Origin: Spizellomyces punctatus DAOM BR117
Taxonomy: Eukaryota; Chytridiomycota; Chytridiomycetes; Spizellomycetales; Spizellomycetaceae
Assembly (NCBI RefSeq): GCF_000182565.1
Contig: NW_015971552.1
Location: forward strand, 121,353 to 185,352
Length of the DNA: 64,000 nt
Direction of reading: 5' to 3'
The notes beneath the pieces are model-generated. The model had not been told where the DNA came from. It saw only the letters and a program-made list of their open reading frames with translations, and ran no database searches. A program made the position numbers and the translations under genes. This document shows, piece by piece, positions 39,601-49,667 of the stretch (position 1 is the stretch's first letter; every line of letters begins with the position of its first letter).

Positions 39601-41111
39601 AATCATCACTTCCACCGTTCAATTGGATTTCATGGGCTTACCAGCAATAAAGCCTTGGGTTCGGAGGATTGCTTCCGGCCCAAAGCGGTCTAATAAGGCT
39701 TCCCCTGGAAACGCCCATTCAGTATCCACGGCAAGTATTGCAATGAATTTGAGAGCAAACTTACCAGAGTCTTCAATGCCTGCTGCTCCCAGCCAAACGT
39801 ACTCCCTTCCGACCAATCCGGCGTCACTGTAGCAACCCAAGATCAATTGTGGAGTCCAACATGCTAACTTGAACAAGTAATTAACCAGCTTACAATGCAG
39901 CAAAGTAAATGTCCGCTGTATTCTGGGGATTGGCACACACGATTATGATATGCGCCTCAGCCTGTTCTAGATTCTTGACAGCTATTTGAAGGGTCGCTGG
40001 ATCGGTTTCACCACCTTGATAAAAACCTTGATTAAGTAGAATCGTGATTCCGTATAAGTTTAATCTGGCGTGCACGTAAAATTGTTGAGCTTGAGATCTC
40101 AGTATGATGCATAAGGAGTGGTTACCCGAACCTTTCAATGACCTTGTCGGCAACTGACGAAAAAAACCTTGTTAGCTACGGCGAGGCAAACGAGGACGGC
40201 ATGTAACAGGAACTTACCAGAAGCGCCGAAAGTGTCGGTAGTCTTCACAACGGCGACATTGCGCCAACCCATTGCATAGACGTAGTCGACTATTGTTACT
40301 GCCGGCCTCTCCTGATCATGTGTCATTCTGTACAGGTACTAAACATGGGAAACAAGTCTGTACTGGTAAGCTTGATGTATGTAAATACGTTTTGCTGTGG
40401 GACCATTACCGGGTATCTATCGCGGTTGCTCAATGCTGGACTCGACGTTTGTGGCCCAAATTGAGGAATCTATGACCAGAATCCATAAATGGGATTCAAA
40501 CTCTACACTTCGATATCTTGTGAACTCACTTGATGGTAGCTCGTAAGCAGGGCTTCATATTCAGTCGTTGGACTGAACATATCACCAATCACAGCGATAA
40601 CCTTGTCGTCATTGATCAGTTCTGCAGTCACGGCCCTTGTATCGGTGAGGGGTTAATAGACTTGCTTAGTTCCAAATGACGAAGATAAAACTTACAGTGC
40701 CTGAGAAGCTGAGTCTACGAGTGTTGTATTTTCATACTCGCGGGTCCAAGAATCCTTGACAATCACTTGCAAGTCAGTACCTACAAAAAGCAATGCCGAA
40801 GTGAGGGCGTGAAGCGCATCAAAGTGTCCCAACTAGGTTTTATCCACGGAATACACCTCAGTGGGGCAAATGGGGTACAGGCGCCCTTGCCGCCCGATCT
40901 TACCATTGAGGAGCGTAGTGTTTTTGACGTCATTAATGGCGAGCTCAACGGCTGGGAGGATAGCGCTAATTTCCTTTGCTTTGCTTCTGACTTTTAAGGA
41001 GTATGGCATAACAACGCCAATTTTGATTATGTCTTGTGCGACAGCGAGGGAGCATAGTGAAAGACAGAGAATCTCCAAAGAGAGCAGCGCCTTCCAGTTG
41101 AATCCCCGCAT
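36692..41111 (-). CDS. Receptor: signal peptide, ANF-type ligand-binding domain, Cys-rich region, seven to eight TM helices
   Basis: I reconstruct 21 exons, 3099 nt, 1032 residues: 41111-40904, 40780-40696, 40635-40530, 40469-40410, 40338-40218, 40153-40126, 40064-39894, 39826-39765, 39689-39642, 39583-39490, 39429-39400, 39328-39142, 39076-38945, 38889-38748, 38684-38574, 38508-38282, 38215-37870, 37805-37735, 37670-37334, 37257-37203, 37169-36692. A signal peptide (LEILCLSLCSLAVAQ) is followed by a periplasmic-binding-protein/ANF-receptor fold (IKIGVVMPYS, VIAVIGDMFSPTTEY, IPQFGPQTSSPALSNRDRYP, GWRNVAVVKTTDTFG). Then comes a Cys-rich TNFR/EGF-like part (CTPCPDGTYNMHTNSTCKAC, CGQCQPGLYSW). 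The C-terminal 450 residues hold seven to eight helices. This layout resembles class C GPCRs, but the membrane part is not clearly a canonical 7tm_3 domain. It probably senses a small extracellular ligand. Ligand and coupling are unknown. Confidence 0.78.
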
Positions 41112-41496
41112 AGCGGAACCCGACGATGATTCGATCAGATCAACACACAGGGAGCGGAAGGGAGACGAGAATGTGGAGGGCGGGGGCAAGGGGGCTCAAA
41201 GGGTTTATATGGTCTTCGATCCCACCATGGAAACCTTGTTTGCTTGGGATTTTGGCTGCAGCACCCATCCGCACCATGCTGCCCTAAACTATTGATTACC
41301 AAATATGATAATCGCAATTTCTAGGGCCTTTTCATGTATTGTTTGGACGACACCTGTTTCCCAGAAAGCCTACCAAAACCATAAGCGGAGATTGCTTACC
41401 TAACCGTCACGTGTGGGACGGTCCTGTTGCAAAGTCAGAACTCAGGCCAGCAACAAACAGAGCATTCCAGCGTATCCCCCAGGTGAAACAGGAGCC
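41112..41496. promoter_or_regulatory. Shared divergent promoter region
   Basis: Only 385 nt separate the receptor start (minus strand) from the methyltransferase start (plus strand), so both promoters must lie here. No specific operator is recognised. Confidence 0.4.
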
Positions 41497-43041
41497 ATGA
41501 GTAGACAGGTAGGAAGCTCAATTGGAGCCTTGTGGGTACTAGCATGTGTGGATATAGCTTAAACGTACTATCGGATCCATGCGCAGGCTACCCTCCTTAT
41601 CCGGGGGTTTTTGTTTGCAACTGTGTTTTTGGCAGGGTTCTTCTATCTGCTCCCTCAGGCACCCATTGTCCATTCCCCCGAACCGCCCCACAGTTTACAT
41701 GTACCACAGCAGGAGGCTGCCCCGCGAAAGCCAGTGTTGCCTGTGAAACCACCGATACTGCCTGCGCCGACATCCGTTAGTAAGGAAGTTGTTCCGTCAG
41801 AATATTCGCGCGATAGACCCGAAAACATCAGGGCCCTCTTCAGAGACGAAAAAGATAGTCTGGATGTTACCCCGGTGATTCGGAAATTGCATTTAGGTAT
41901 ATTTGTGTAGCCTGTTGAGTATAGCTCTGCGGTATCCGTTGACGCACCACTACAGGTCGACGGCTACGCATTTCCAAGGAAATCAACTTGTATCCCCTTT
42001 TTGGTGATGCACGAGGATCTTCTCTTGACATAACATATATGTACCGCGGCCTCAATGCCTCGTTATCAGCGACGGTCATCACAAAAGGGGAAGGGTTGAT
42101 GTTTCTCCAATCAGATGTAGTTATCCCGGATACATTAGTGGAAGAGGATATGCCTGAGCGCTATCAGGGATCCGCCATTGTATTGGAGAAGCTGACAGGG
42201 AAGAGTGGATTGGAAATCGGCGGCGTATCAGATCCATTTCGAAACGTGGTGCCAATCTACAATGTCATTGAATCGCTGGATAATTCGAACTTTGCAGCAA
42301 CCACCCTTTGGGAAACCTCTTTGCAGGACGGTCAAAAGACCTTCAAATGGAATCCAGCGAAAGATCCTGGAATTCAGTAAGGAATCTGTCTAAATTCGAG
42401 TCTGTTAGGTCATTCGCATTAATTCTCGTAGATATGTGATGGATGTCACCGATATGTCCAAACTACGTGACGCTGGAAAGTTTTACGACTTTGTAGCGGC
42501 ATGCCACATGTTAGAGCACATAGCAAATCCACTGCGCGCTGTCAAAGAGATGGTCTCTGTTTTGAAACCCGATGGGTGAGGTGCTAAGAAGTTTGAACGT
42601 CTGGAGACCGGTATTAAATCTTCTTGACGTCCTCAAGGTATTTGTTCCTTCTTGTACCATACAAAAAGGCGTGTTTCGACCATTTTCGCGACTACACCCC
42701 AATGTCGGACTTGCTTTCCCATTGGGATCGCCACACAAGAGAAGAGGACCTCAGTGAACATTTCGAAGAGATCATGCTACTACACGACCTGTCCATGGAT
42801 CCTCCTGCCGGGAGCTTGGCCCATTTCAGATCACGCAGCTTGAGAAATAAGGTACTGACTCTGCAAACCTCGTCTACTTCACAGATCGGCTGCTGATCTT
42901 TCTTAGGACGTGCGTGGGCTGCATCAACATGTATTTAGCTACGAACTGCTTGAACAGGTCTGTCAATGGGCTGGTTTGAAAACGGTCACACAAGACCGTA
43001 CAGGCTTGCACATGTTTGCTTTGTGTCAGAAAAGTAGCTGA
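41497..43041 (+). CDS. Type II membrane-anchored SAM-dependent methyltransferase
   Basis: Six exons (41497-41508, 41587-41896, 41956-42376, 42432-42575, 42638-42851, 42907-43041) sum to 1236 nt, 411 residues. The first coding exon is 12 nt (MSRQ). A single N-terminal helix (LLIRGFLFATVFLAGFFYLL) precedes a Pro-rich stem, the layout of Golgi type II enzymes. The catalytic part has class I methyltransferase motifs: SGLEIGGVSDPF (SAM-binding loop), FVAACHMLEHIANPLRAV (motif post II) and VLKPDGYLFLLVP. The family includes sugar O-methyltransferases, and the neighbouring glycan genes make a carbohydrate substrate plausible, but the sequence alone does not name it. It is transcribed away from the receptor and toward the fused transporter/pyruvyltransferase. 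Confidence 0.8.
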
Positions 43042-43349
43042 GTTTGTAGGTCACTAGTATTTGCATTCAATGGACCTAGCAATTATTGGATAAATAGAGT
43101 TAGGATTAACCAAACATTTGGCATCAACTGTTGTGAAGGGAATGCATCCGATGGAGTAACTAAATATAGGGAAGGGGGGCATTCATTTTCAATTATCCCC
43201 CAACACGCGCCCGAGGACGTGTCTTCTTTCCAGAAAAGCTCTTAGGGTTGCAGGCAACAGGGCAGGAGGTGAGTTCTCGTCTTTCAAAAAGGGTTGGGCG
43301 ACTCGCAAAGATAGGAAAGAGTGTCGTTGGTAACGGGCGCTCTTTCGAC
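43042..43349. other. Intergenic / 5' leader
   Basis: The frame of the next gene stays open upstream to 43248 but has no ATG there. I see no other feature. Confidence 0.4.
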
Positions 43350-45626
43350 ATGAATTCCCGCACCGGCATCAGTGTCATCTTTTGGTATTCATGCACCGTC
43401 ATCTCAACAATATACTCTAAACGGTATCTAGCAGCCTCTGGTGATCCATATTCACTTTCCCTGCTATCAGTGGGCATTGGAGCCCTTGGCTCCTTGCTCT
43501 ATCGACCACGCAAAGATGTATCTATCGACAGGGGAAAGCTTTACCCACTTGCAATGCTCCACTTGGCAACTACCCTTCTGACCAACATTAGTTTGGGGAA
43601 GGCGTCAGTTGCCTTCACCTACATGGTGAAGGTAGGTACCTGCATATCCGACTTTCTGCATATATGAGCGGCAGTTAATATCTCGCCCATAGGCTGCAGA
43701 GCCAATCTTTGCTGCCGTCCTGTGTCGTCTCGTCCTAAATGACAGGTGGCCTTTTCACATATACCTCTCTCTACTGCCCATATTTTTTGGAGTTAGCCTC
43801 ACAGCTGGGGCAGAAATGAACTTCTCTTTAATCGGTCTGTTTTCAGCACTGGCCTCGAACCTTGCTTCCAGCTCGCGTAACGTATTCTTCAAATCGACTC
43901 TAAAGGAGCTGTCTGTGAACTGGATCTCTGCCTATTTTGAAGTCTGTCGTGGCGCATTTACATTACTGGCTCCATTATACGGCCTCGGGGTGGTTGCAGG
44001 AAAGTGGAGCAAAAATGTGGAGGTGAAGACTCTTGGTAAGCATGTGGAATCAAGTATTGCTTTGGCGGCTTTTAACTGTTACTGATTCCAGATTCGACGA
44101 TCACAAACGACGCATCGACATACCTTGTCCTTGGAGCTTCGCTACACTTCGCATACAACCTATTTAGCTTTGCGGTCCTTGATAAGCTGTCCCCGGTGAC
44201 CCACGCCGTTACAAATGTGATGAAGGTGACTTTCTGCCTTCGCAACAACTTTCTCATTCGTCTGTTCTCATCCTTACTTTCAAGCGTGTCATGACCATTA
44301 TATCTTCGCTTTTATATTTCGGTACCCCCTTCAACCTAGCCCAATTCTTTGGCTTTATCCTTGCAAATACTGGGGTCGGATGGTATTCCTATGCAAAAAT
44401 GAAGTTTAAGGAAACCCCGAACGGCTGGGAAGGCGTCTCTGCGTCCCGGTTAGAATGGAGAAAATCTGCATGCATTAAGGCCGTTGGGGTGATAGTGCTG
44501 ATGACGATAGCAACAGACTTCTTGGGGGTCTTCCATAGTGTTTATGCACATCGGAGTAGAGGTGTACGGGAGCTCAACCGCCGGGAATGTTTGCGCAAGA
44601 TCAAGAGTCAGACGCTCAATGCTATGGGACCCCTTCTACCGGAGGACGCCAGATATGTCATCATAGACTTGGCCACACACACCAATCTTGGGGATAATTT
44701 CCTCTCGTAAGCTGGTGAATTAGTTCGAAAGTCTTTCGTCCGGAAGATGACTGACCGTTCCTATTCGTCACAGGCTCGGTGAACAGAAGCTGATTCATGG
44801 TTTGGACCGAAAGCTGGTGGGCGTGTGTACTCTCAGCACCAAAAGAAGCTGCTCCTTTGATCGAGTGGGAGAATATGCAAGAGACAACGTCACACTGCTT
44901 ATACACGCAGGCGGGAACTTTGGCACTCTATGGGGCTACATACATGCATACCGCATGAAAGTTTTTTCGAACTTCAGGACTGCACGAATGCTATCTCTGC
45001 CGCAATCTGTTTATTATGATAAAGAACCGAAGAACGATGCGAAAATAATGGCAGATTGTCCGAACTTGACGCTGACCTGGAGATCAAGAGATTCTCTCCA
45101 ATATGCTCAGGAGAACTTTCCACAAACGCCCTCATTTTTCGTTCCTGACATGGCGTTTATGATAGGTGATGTAATACCCGACGCGGAGCCAGTCGTAGAT
45201 ATCGTCTTCCTAGTCCGAAGCGATCGGGAGAGTGTGCATAAATCCGCTAGCTGGAAGGAGGCGCAGCGCCTGCTTTCGGAGCATGGTATCAGCTACGAAC
45301 ACGTTGACTGGAAGCTCACAAAAGACCAGGAAACCTTCCCGGGATTTGACGTTGGTGACCTGCTACTTAAGCGTTTACACATTGCCAACCGCCTGCTCTC
45401 GCGGGGAAAACTAATCGTTGCGGACCGACTACATGCAATTATACTGTCAACACTGATGGGGAAGCCGCATATCTATTTGGATAATAGTTACAAGAAAATA
45501 ACGCAAGTGCGGAAAGCTGCTTTTGCTGATAAGCCCGAGTGCAGCGATGAAAACCTACAGGCAGAATATGCAGACAATCCACTGGTGGCTGCTGAAATGG
45601 CAATTAAAAGATTACACAAACTTTAG
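43350..45626 (+). CDS. Fusion: triose-phosphate/PEP-translocator-type carrier plus polysaccharide pyruvyltransferase
   Basis: Five exons (43350-43631, 43693-44035, 44092-44225, 44285-44706, 44774-45626) sum to 2034 nt, 677 residues. Residues 1-293 are a drug/metabolite-superfamily TPT carrier with about ten helices, ending VTHAVTNVMKRVMTIIS and GFILANTGVGWYSYAK. The Lys-Arg pair in MKRVM is the pair conserved in plastid-type phosphate translocators. An extra helix at about 316-342 (CIKAVGVIVLMTIATDFLGV) links to a pyruvyltransferase domain: YVIIDLATHTNLGDNFLS, LGEQKLIHGL, LLIHAGGNFGTLWG, LSLPQSVYYD, LIVADRLHAIILSTLMGKPH. Exon 4 encodes the last carrier helices, the linker helix and the start of the enzyme without interruption, so the fusion is not an annotation error. 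Pyruvyltransferases add pyruvate ketals to galactose or other sugars from PEP; the carrier half would bring PEP into the Golgi. Substrates are inferred. Confidence 0.87.
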
Positions 45627-48600
45627 TTTATAATTGTATTTATTTCTGCTTCACTGTTGGCATCTCCAGACTTGTAATCTAACTTGTAAATAATATACAC
45701 TACTACAAAGAAAGCTAGTGATGCATTTGTAGTGATGAAGATGTCTACATGCATTGCAAGCTAGTCAGATGAGGGTACATGGAGGATGGTTTCATTTAGC
45801 AAACTTGCAAATTTGAGTACAGCAACCAAGAATTTTGCTTTAGTACTAGTAGTGATATGCCAAGATTTGGTGATGGATTGTGTGACCCATAAGGGACTGG
45901 ACTGTCACCCAATTGGAAAAGAACAGTACTGCCACCAACAAATCAGTTGTAGTGCTGATGCAGTTATTAGCATAGAGATTTAGCTGAGATTCCTGTATAT
46001 ATAAGAATAAATCTTGCAGAGCAAGTCATGAGGCAGAAGCTGGTAGCAACAGTACAACCCCATAAACTAGCTTCTCAACTCCAATCCTAGGTTTACAGGA
46101 ACCCAACAGAGGATTTCATTGGACTAATCACCTGCATGGAAGCCTCCAAATCCTGCTCAGTTCACACTAACCAAATCCTGCTCAGTTCATACTAACCAAA
46201 TCCCCAATTGCCTCTTGTCCCCAACACAGCTACCAAAACCCTCAAAAAGGATTCACAGACCATTTACACCAGTACAGCCCTCCAATGACCTGCTAGGGAA
46301 GTTCCTGTCTCAAATCCATTACACATTGACAACATAGTCAACAGCCATTACTGTATATTACTATTATTATCTGAACCTATATTTAAGTAAACATAGTAGT
46401 TTAACAGGTCTCAGTTCTAACTGTGTATGATCAAAATATGTGACCTTTCTATATAAAAGACTACCTATAACTGTGTATTGGTGGTAACTATTGTGTAAAG
46501 ATGAAGGAACCTCTACCTACAATCCAGGTGAATAAAAAACAAATTTGGAGGTATATTTAAGGTTAATTTATATATAGTAGGGTCAGGCCTGCCCTACAAT
46601 TCTATTATTACCTATAACTTCCCAAAGATTTAGTATTAATACCTGCTAGCAGTATATAGTATACTAGCACTTTTGGTATTTCTGCAGACTTAGATGCATC
46701 CATTTATCCCTAAGGACTGTTGCCTTAATCCTTCTAAAATTGGGTGCTAATGTACACCAGAACTCACTACCACTTCTCCAAACACTTCCAAGAAATACTG
46801 CATAGTTAGCTGGGCTTGAATTGGACATGGTTCACTCCATTTGTATTGGCCTGTGAGGAAACTAGTAAGTAGCTGTCCTACAATAAACAGCCAGTATATT
46901 AATATAAATATCAGGATCTTGGACAAGTATTTATGGAAGAACTATGCAAATACATCCTGTTAAATTATTATATATATTTTATTTATGGAGGAGGAAGCAG
47001 TTGCCCAATAATGTAGAAAGAGGAAGAGGTACAGAGTTGGGAGACCAGCAGTACAGACATGCAGCTTTTTATCTGCCAAGATCACAGAGATGGTGCAGGT
47101 TAACAATTATTGAAATCTACACAAACTGATAAACTTTGATGAGAGAAAAATAAGAATTGTAGTATTGATATATTACTATGGTGTAACTAAAAAATATCTA
47201 TAGCTCTTTGAGAAAAACAATCTCCATTGAGGTCTTTTGGAATGCAACCAGTCTACAAAATATGTCAAACAATTGGAAGTTCCAGCATATTTATAGAGTA
47301 TAAATGTAAAAGTCTATGCATGTGGAGCCCTTGGCAGGTATGTATTTTAAAAATGACACATGAATACAGAGGCCCACCCCTCCTTTCAATATAACTTTGT
47401 TAAGCATGAGCACCAGACAGAAATGGACCTCAGCACAATTGCAGAACAAACACACATCAAGCAGGCATCAGTAGGGAGCAACCAACATGGTACAATTGAC
47501 TGGAGCAAGTGATGCTGGAAATACAGGCAATGATGACCTGCTACCACTGTGCTTGCCAAGTAAAAACTGGAAGGTCTGTCACTCCAGGAGCACAGTTCTA
47601 TTTGAAACAGGCAGCCATCCAATCTGTACACAAACTTAATTACCCATATTTCTCCTGGTAGAAATGGCATGAAAAATTGAAAAGCAAATCTTGCTGTTCA
47701 ACAGGTGCAGACTATTTGTCTCAAGATGCAGTCTGTTTTTAAGCTTTAGCCAAGTCTCACAATCCAGACCCATCTAATCTCTTATTAGAAGCATTGAGCA
47801 AAATTGAAAGCTGACCTTGACATTTCCATGCATACTTCCACCAATTTTATTAAGCAGTACAATCCCAATGCAATTCTGCTTTTATATTAACAAAAATTAG
47901 TACCATATCTGATAGCAAGAGTGGATCAAGATCTAATAACATTTCCATTATGTAGAAACAGCTTATGTTGTCAGATACTTCAAATTTCACCAATTTATAA
48001 TTGGTCTGCACCCTCATTTTTTTCTCTTAGCATCTTACAAAGAAAAATGAAAGTCTTCAGCCACCTGAAAATGCAAAGACATGTGGGGCTGTATACCACT
48101 GACTGAAACTAATTGCAGACTATTTAGTATAGTAACAGGGTTTGCTAGGACTGTCCTCAAGACAAACTGATCTGGGGCACCTTTCAGTCTCTTATCACCC
48201 TGGTAATATAAAAGTACTGTCCAAGATACTAAATATGGTAACCAATTGTGGGCTTCTCAACTCATTCTCCAATGGTAATCAACTCCCACTCATAACACAT
48301 ACTTGAAAGCCAACTACTAATTCTCCACTTACTGCCAGGGGTTTGCCACCTAGGCAGTTTTCAGAGTGGCAAATACATACTGGCATTGGGGTCTAGAAAT
48401 CCTGACAGGCAGTTGAATTGGTGAGCCTGAGAAAGGAAATGATGGCATGGTAGATACCTAGGATAGGTGTACTTTAATGGATGACTAGTATTATGGGAGG
48501 TCATACTGAGATATTGTTCAGACAGTCCTCATCTGATTTCTGGTTGATATCAGACATGATAGAATTGGAATTTGACTGAATAGAGCCATCGCTGTGCATG

Positions 48601-48677
48601 TGAGTCAATTTACAGATCCAAATCAAGCTATAAGCAATGTGGGAGTTTTGGAATATGTTCCAGATGCAAAACTCAAT
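45627..48677. repeat. AT-rich, CpG-free repeat island
   Basis: Three kilobases without a supported gene. I find no CG dinucleotide from 45547 to 48589. The stretch contains two adjacent copies of a unit of about 25 nt (46148-46197, core AAATCCTGCTCAGTTCA), and a part (about 46080-46210) that is related to 55260-55370. It appears to be old, heavily mutated transposon sequence. Confidence 0.75.
48500..48545 (+). repeat. Degenerate LTR-like fragment
   Basis: The stretch around GTCATACTGAGATATTG...CAGACAGTCCTCATCTGAT resembles part of the LTR at 52531-52571 (ATCATGCTGGGATGTCATTA...). It may be what is left of the 5' LTR of copia element A. Confidence 0.35.
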
Positions 48678-49610
48678 GCAATGGCTGTAATTGCTCTGTC
48701 ACTGAGTGATGCCCAACTCATGCATGTCCAGATGGCTGGGACTGCAAGGGAGGCCTGGTTAAAGCTCAGTGACATCCACCAAAGGAAAGGAATTGCCAGT
48801 AGGCTCTATCTAAGGAGGAAATTTCTCACTCTGAAGATGGAAGACGGCGCTGGGGGCATGTTGGGACACATAAACACAGTCAGGACAATGGCTCAGCAGT
48901 TGGAGGCCATTGGGGCGCCAGTCAGTGAAGAAGACCAAGTCATCACCCTACTCTACAGCCTACCAGAGAGTTATGAACAGCTGGTGGTGTCTTTGGAGGC
49001 CAGGAGTGATTCTCTGATGCTGGAATTCCTCACATCATGGCTTTTGCATGAAGAAACATGCAGGAAGGAAGCTGGGAGTGAAGGAGATAGCAAAGGGAAG
49101 GCCTTTTTCAGCAGGGATGGCAGGCAGAAGGTTGGCAAGCATGGTGGGACCAAGAAGACAGCAGGGAAGTGCTTCTACTGCAACAAGAAGGGTCACTTCA
49201 AGAAGGACTGCAGGAAGGTTCTGGTGGACACCAAAGAGCAGGCCAATCAAGCCAGTACCAGTCAGGCAACTCAGAATGAGTTCCTATTCTTTGCTCAGTT
49301 GGGAGATGACACCAAAAACTCTCAGGGAGCAGTCTGGTGGAATGTGGACTTGGGTGCTTCACAGCACATGTCACACAGAAGGGATTGGATGACCAATTAC
49401 AAGGAGATGTCACCAATTCAAGTCCATCTGGCAGACAACAGAACAGTTCAGGCAATAGGGAAGGGCCAGATCACACTTGAGACAGACAGAAACCGATTCT
49501 GTACCCTCAAAGATGTGTGGTTTGTTCCCAAGCTTGAAAAGAACTTGTTTTCAGTAAGAAGAGCCACTGAAAACGGTGCCAAAGTGGAATTTGGCAACAA
49601 GGGATGCTGA
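48594..49610 (+). pseudogene. Copia gag and protease region, interrupted
   Basis: A frame of 338 residues. The first 28 residues are unrelated to the gag of the second copy; from NAMAVIAL on it matches. It contains the copia gag helical region, a CCHC zinc knuckle (CFYCNKKGHFKKDC), and the protease site region VDLGASQHMS. Copia proteases normally read D-S/T-G-A at the catalytic aspartate; here the second position is Leu. The frame ends at a TGA, after which the same frame resumes. Gag would form the virus-like particle and protease would process the polyprotein. Confidence 0.85.
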
Positions 49611-49667
49611 ATCAAGACTTCAGACAGTCAGGAAGCAATCCAGGGAACTCTAGGCAGTGGTCTATAC

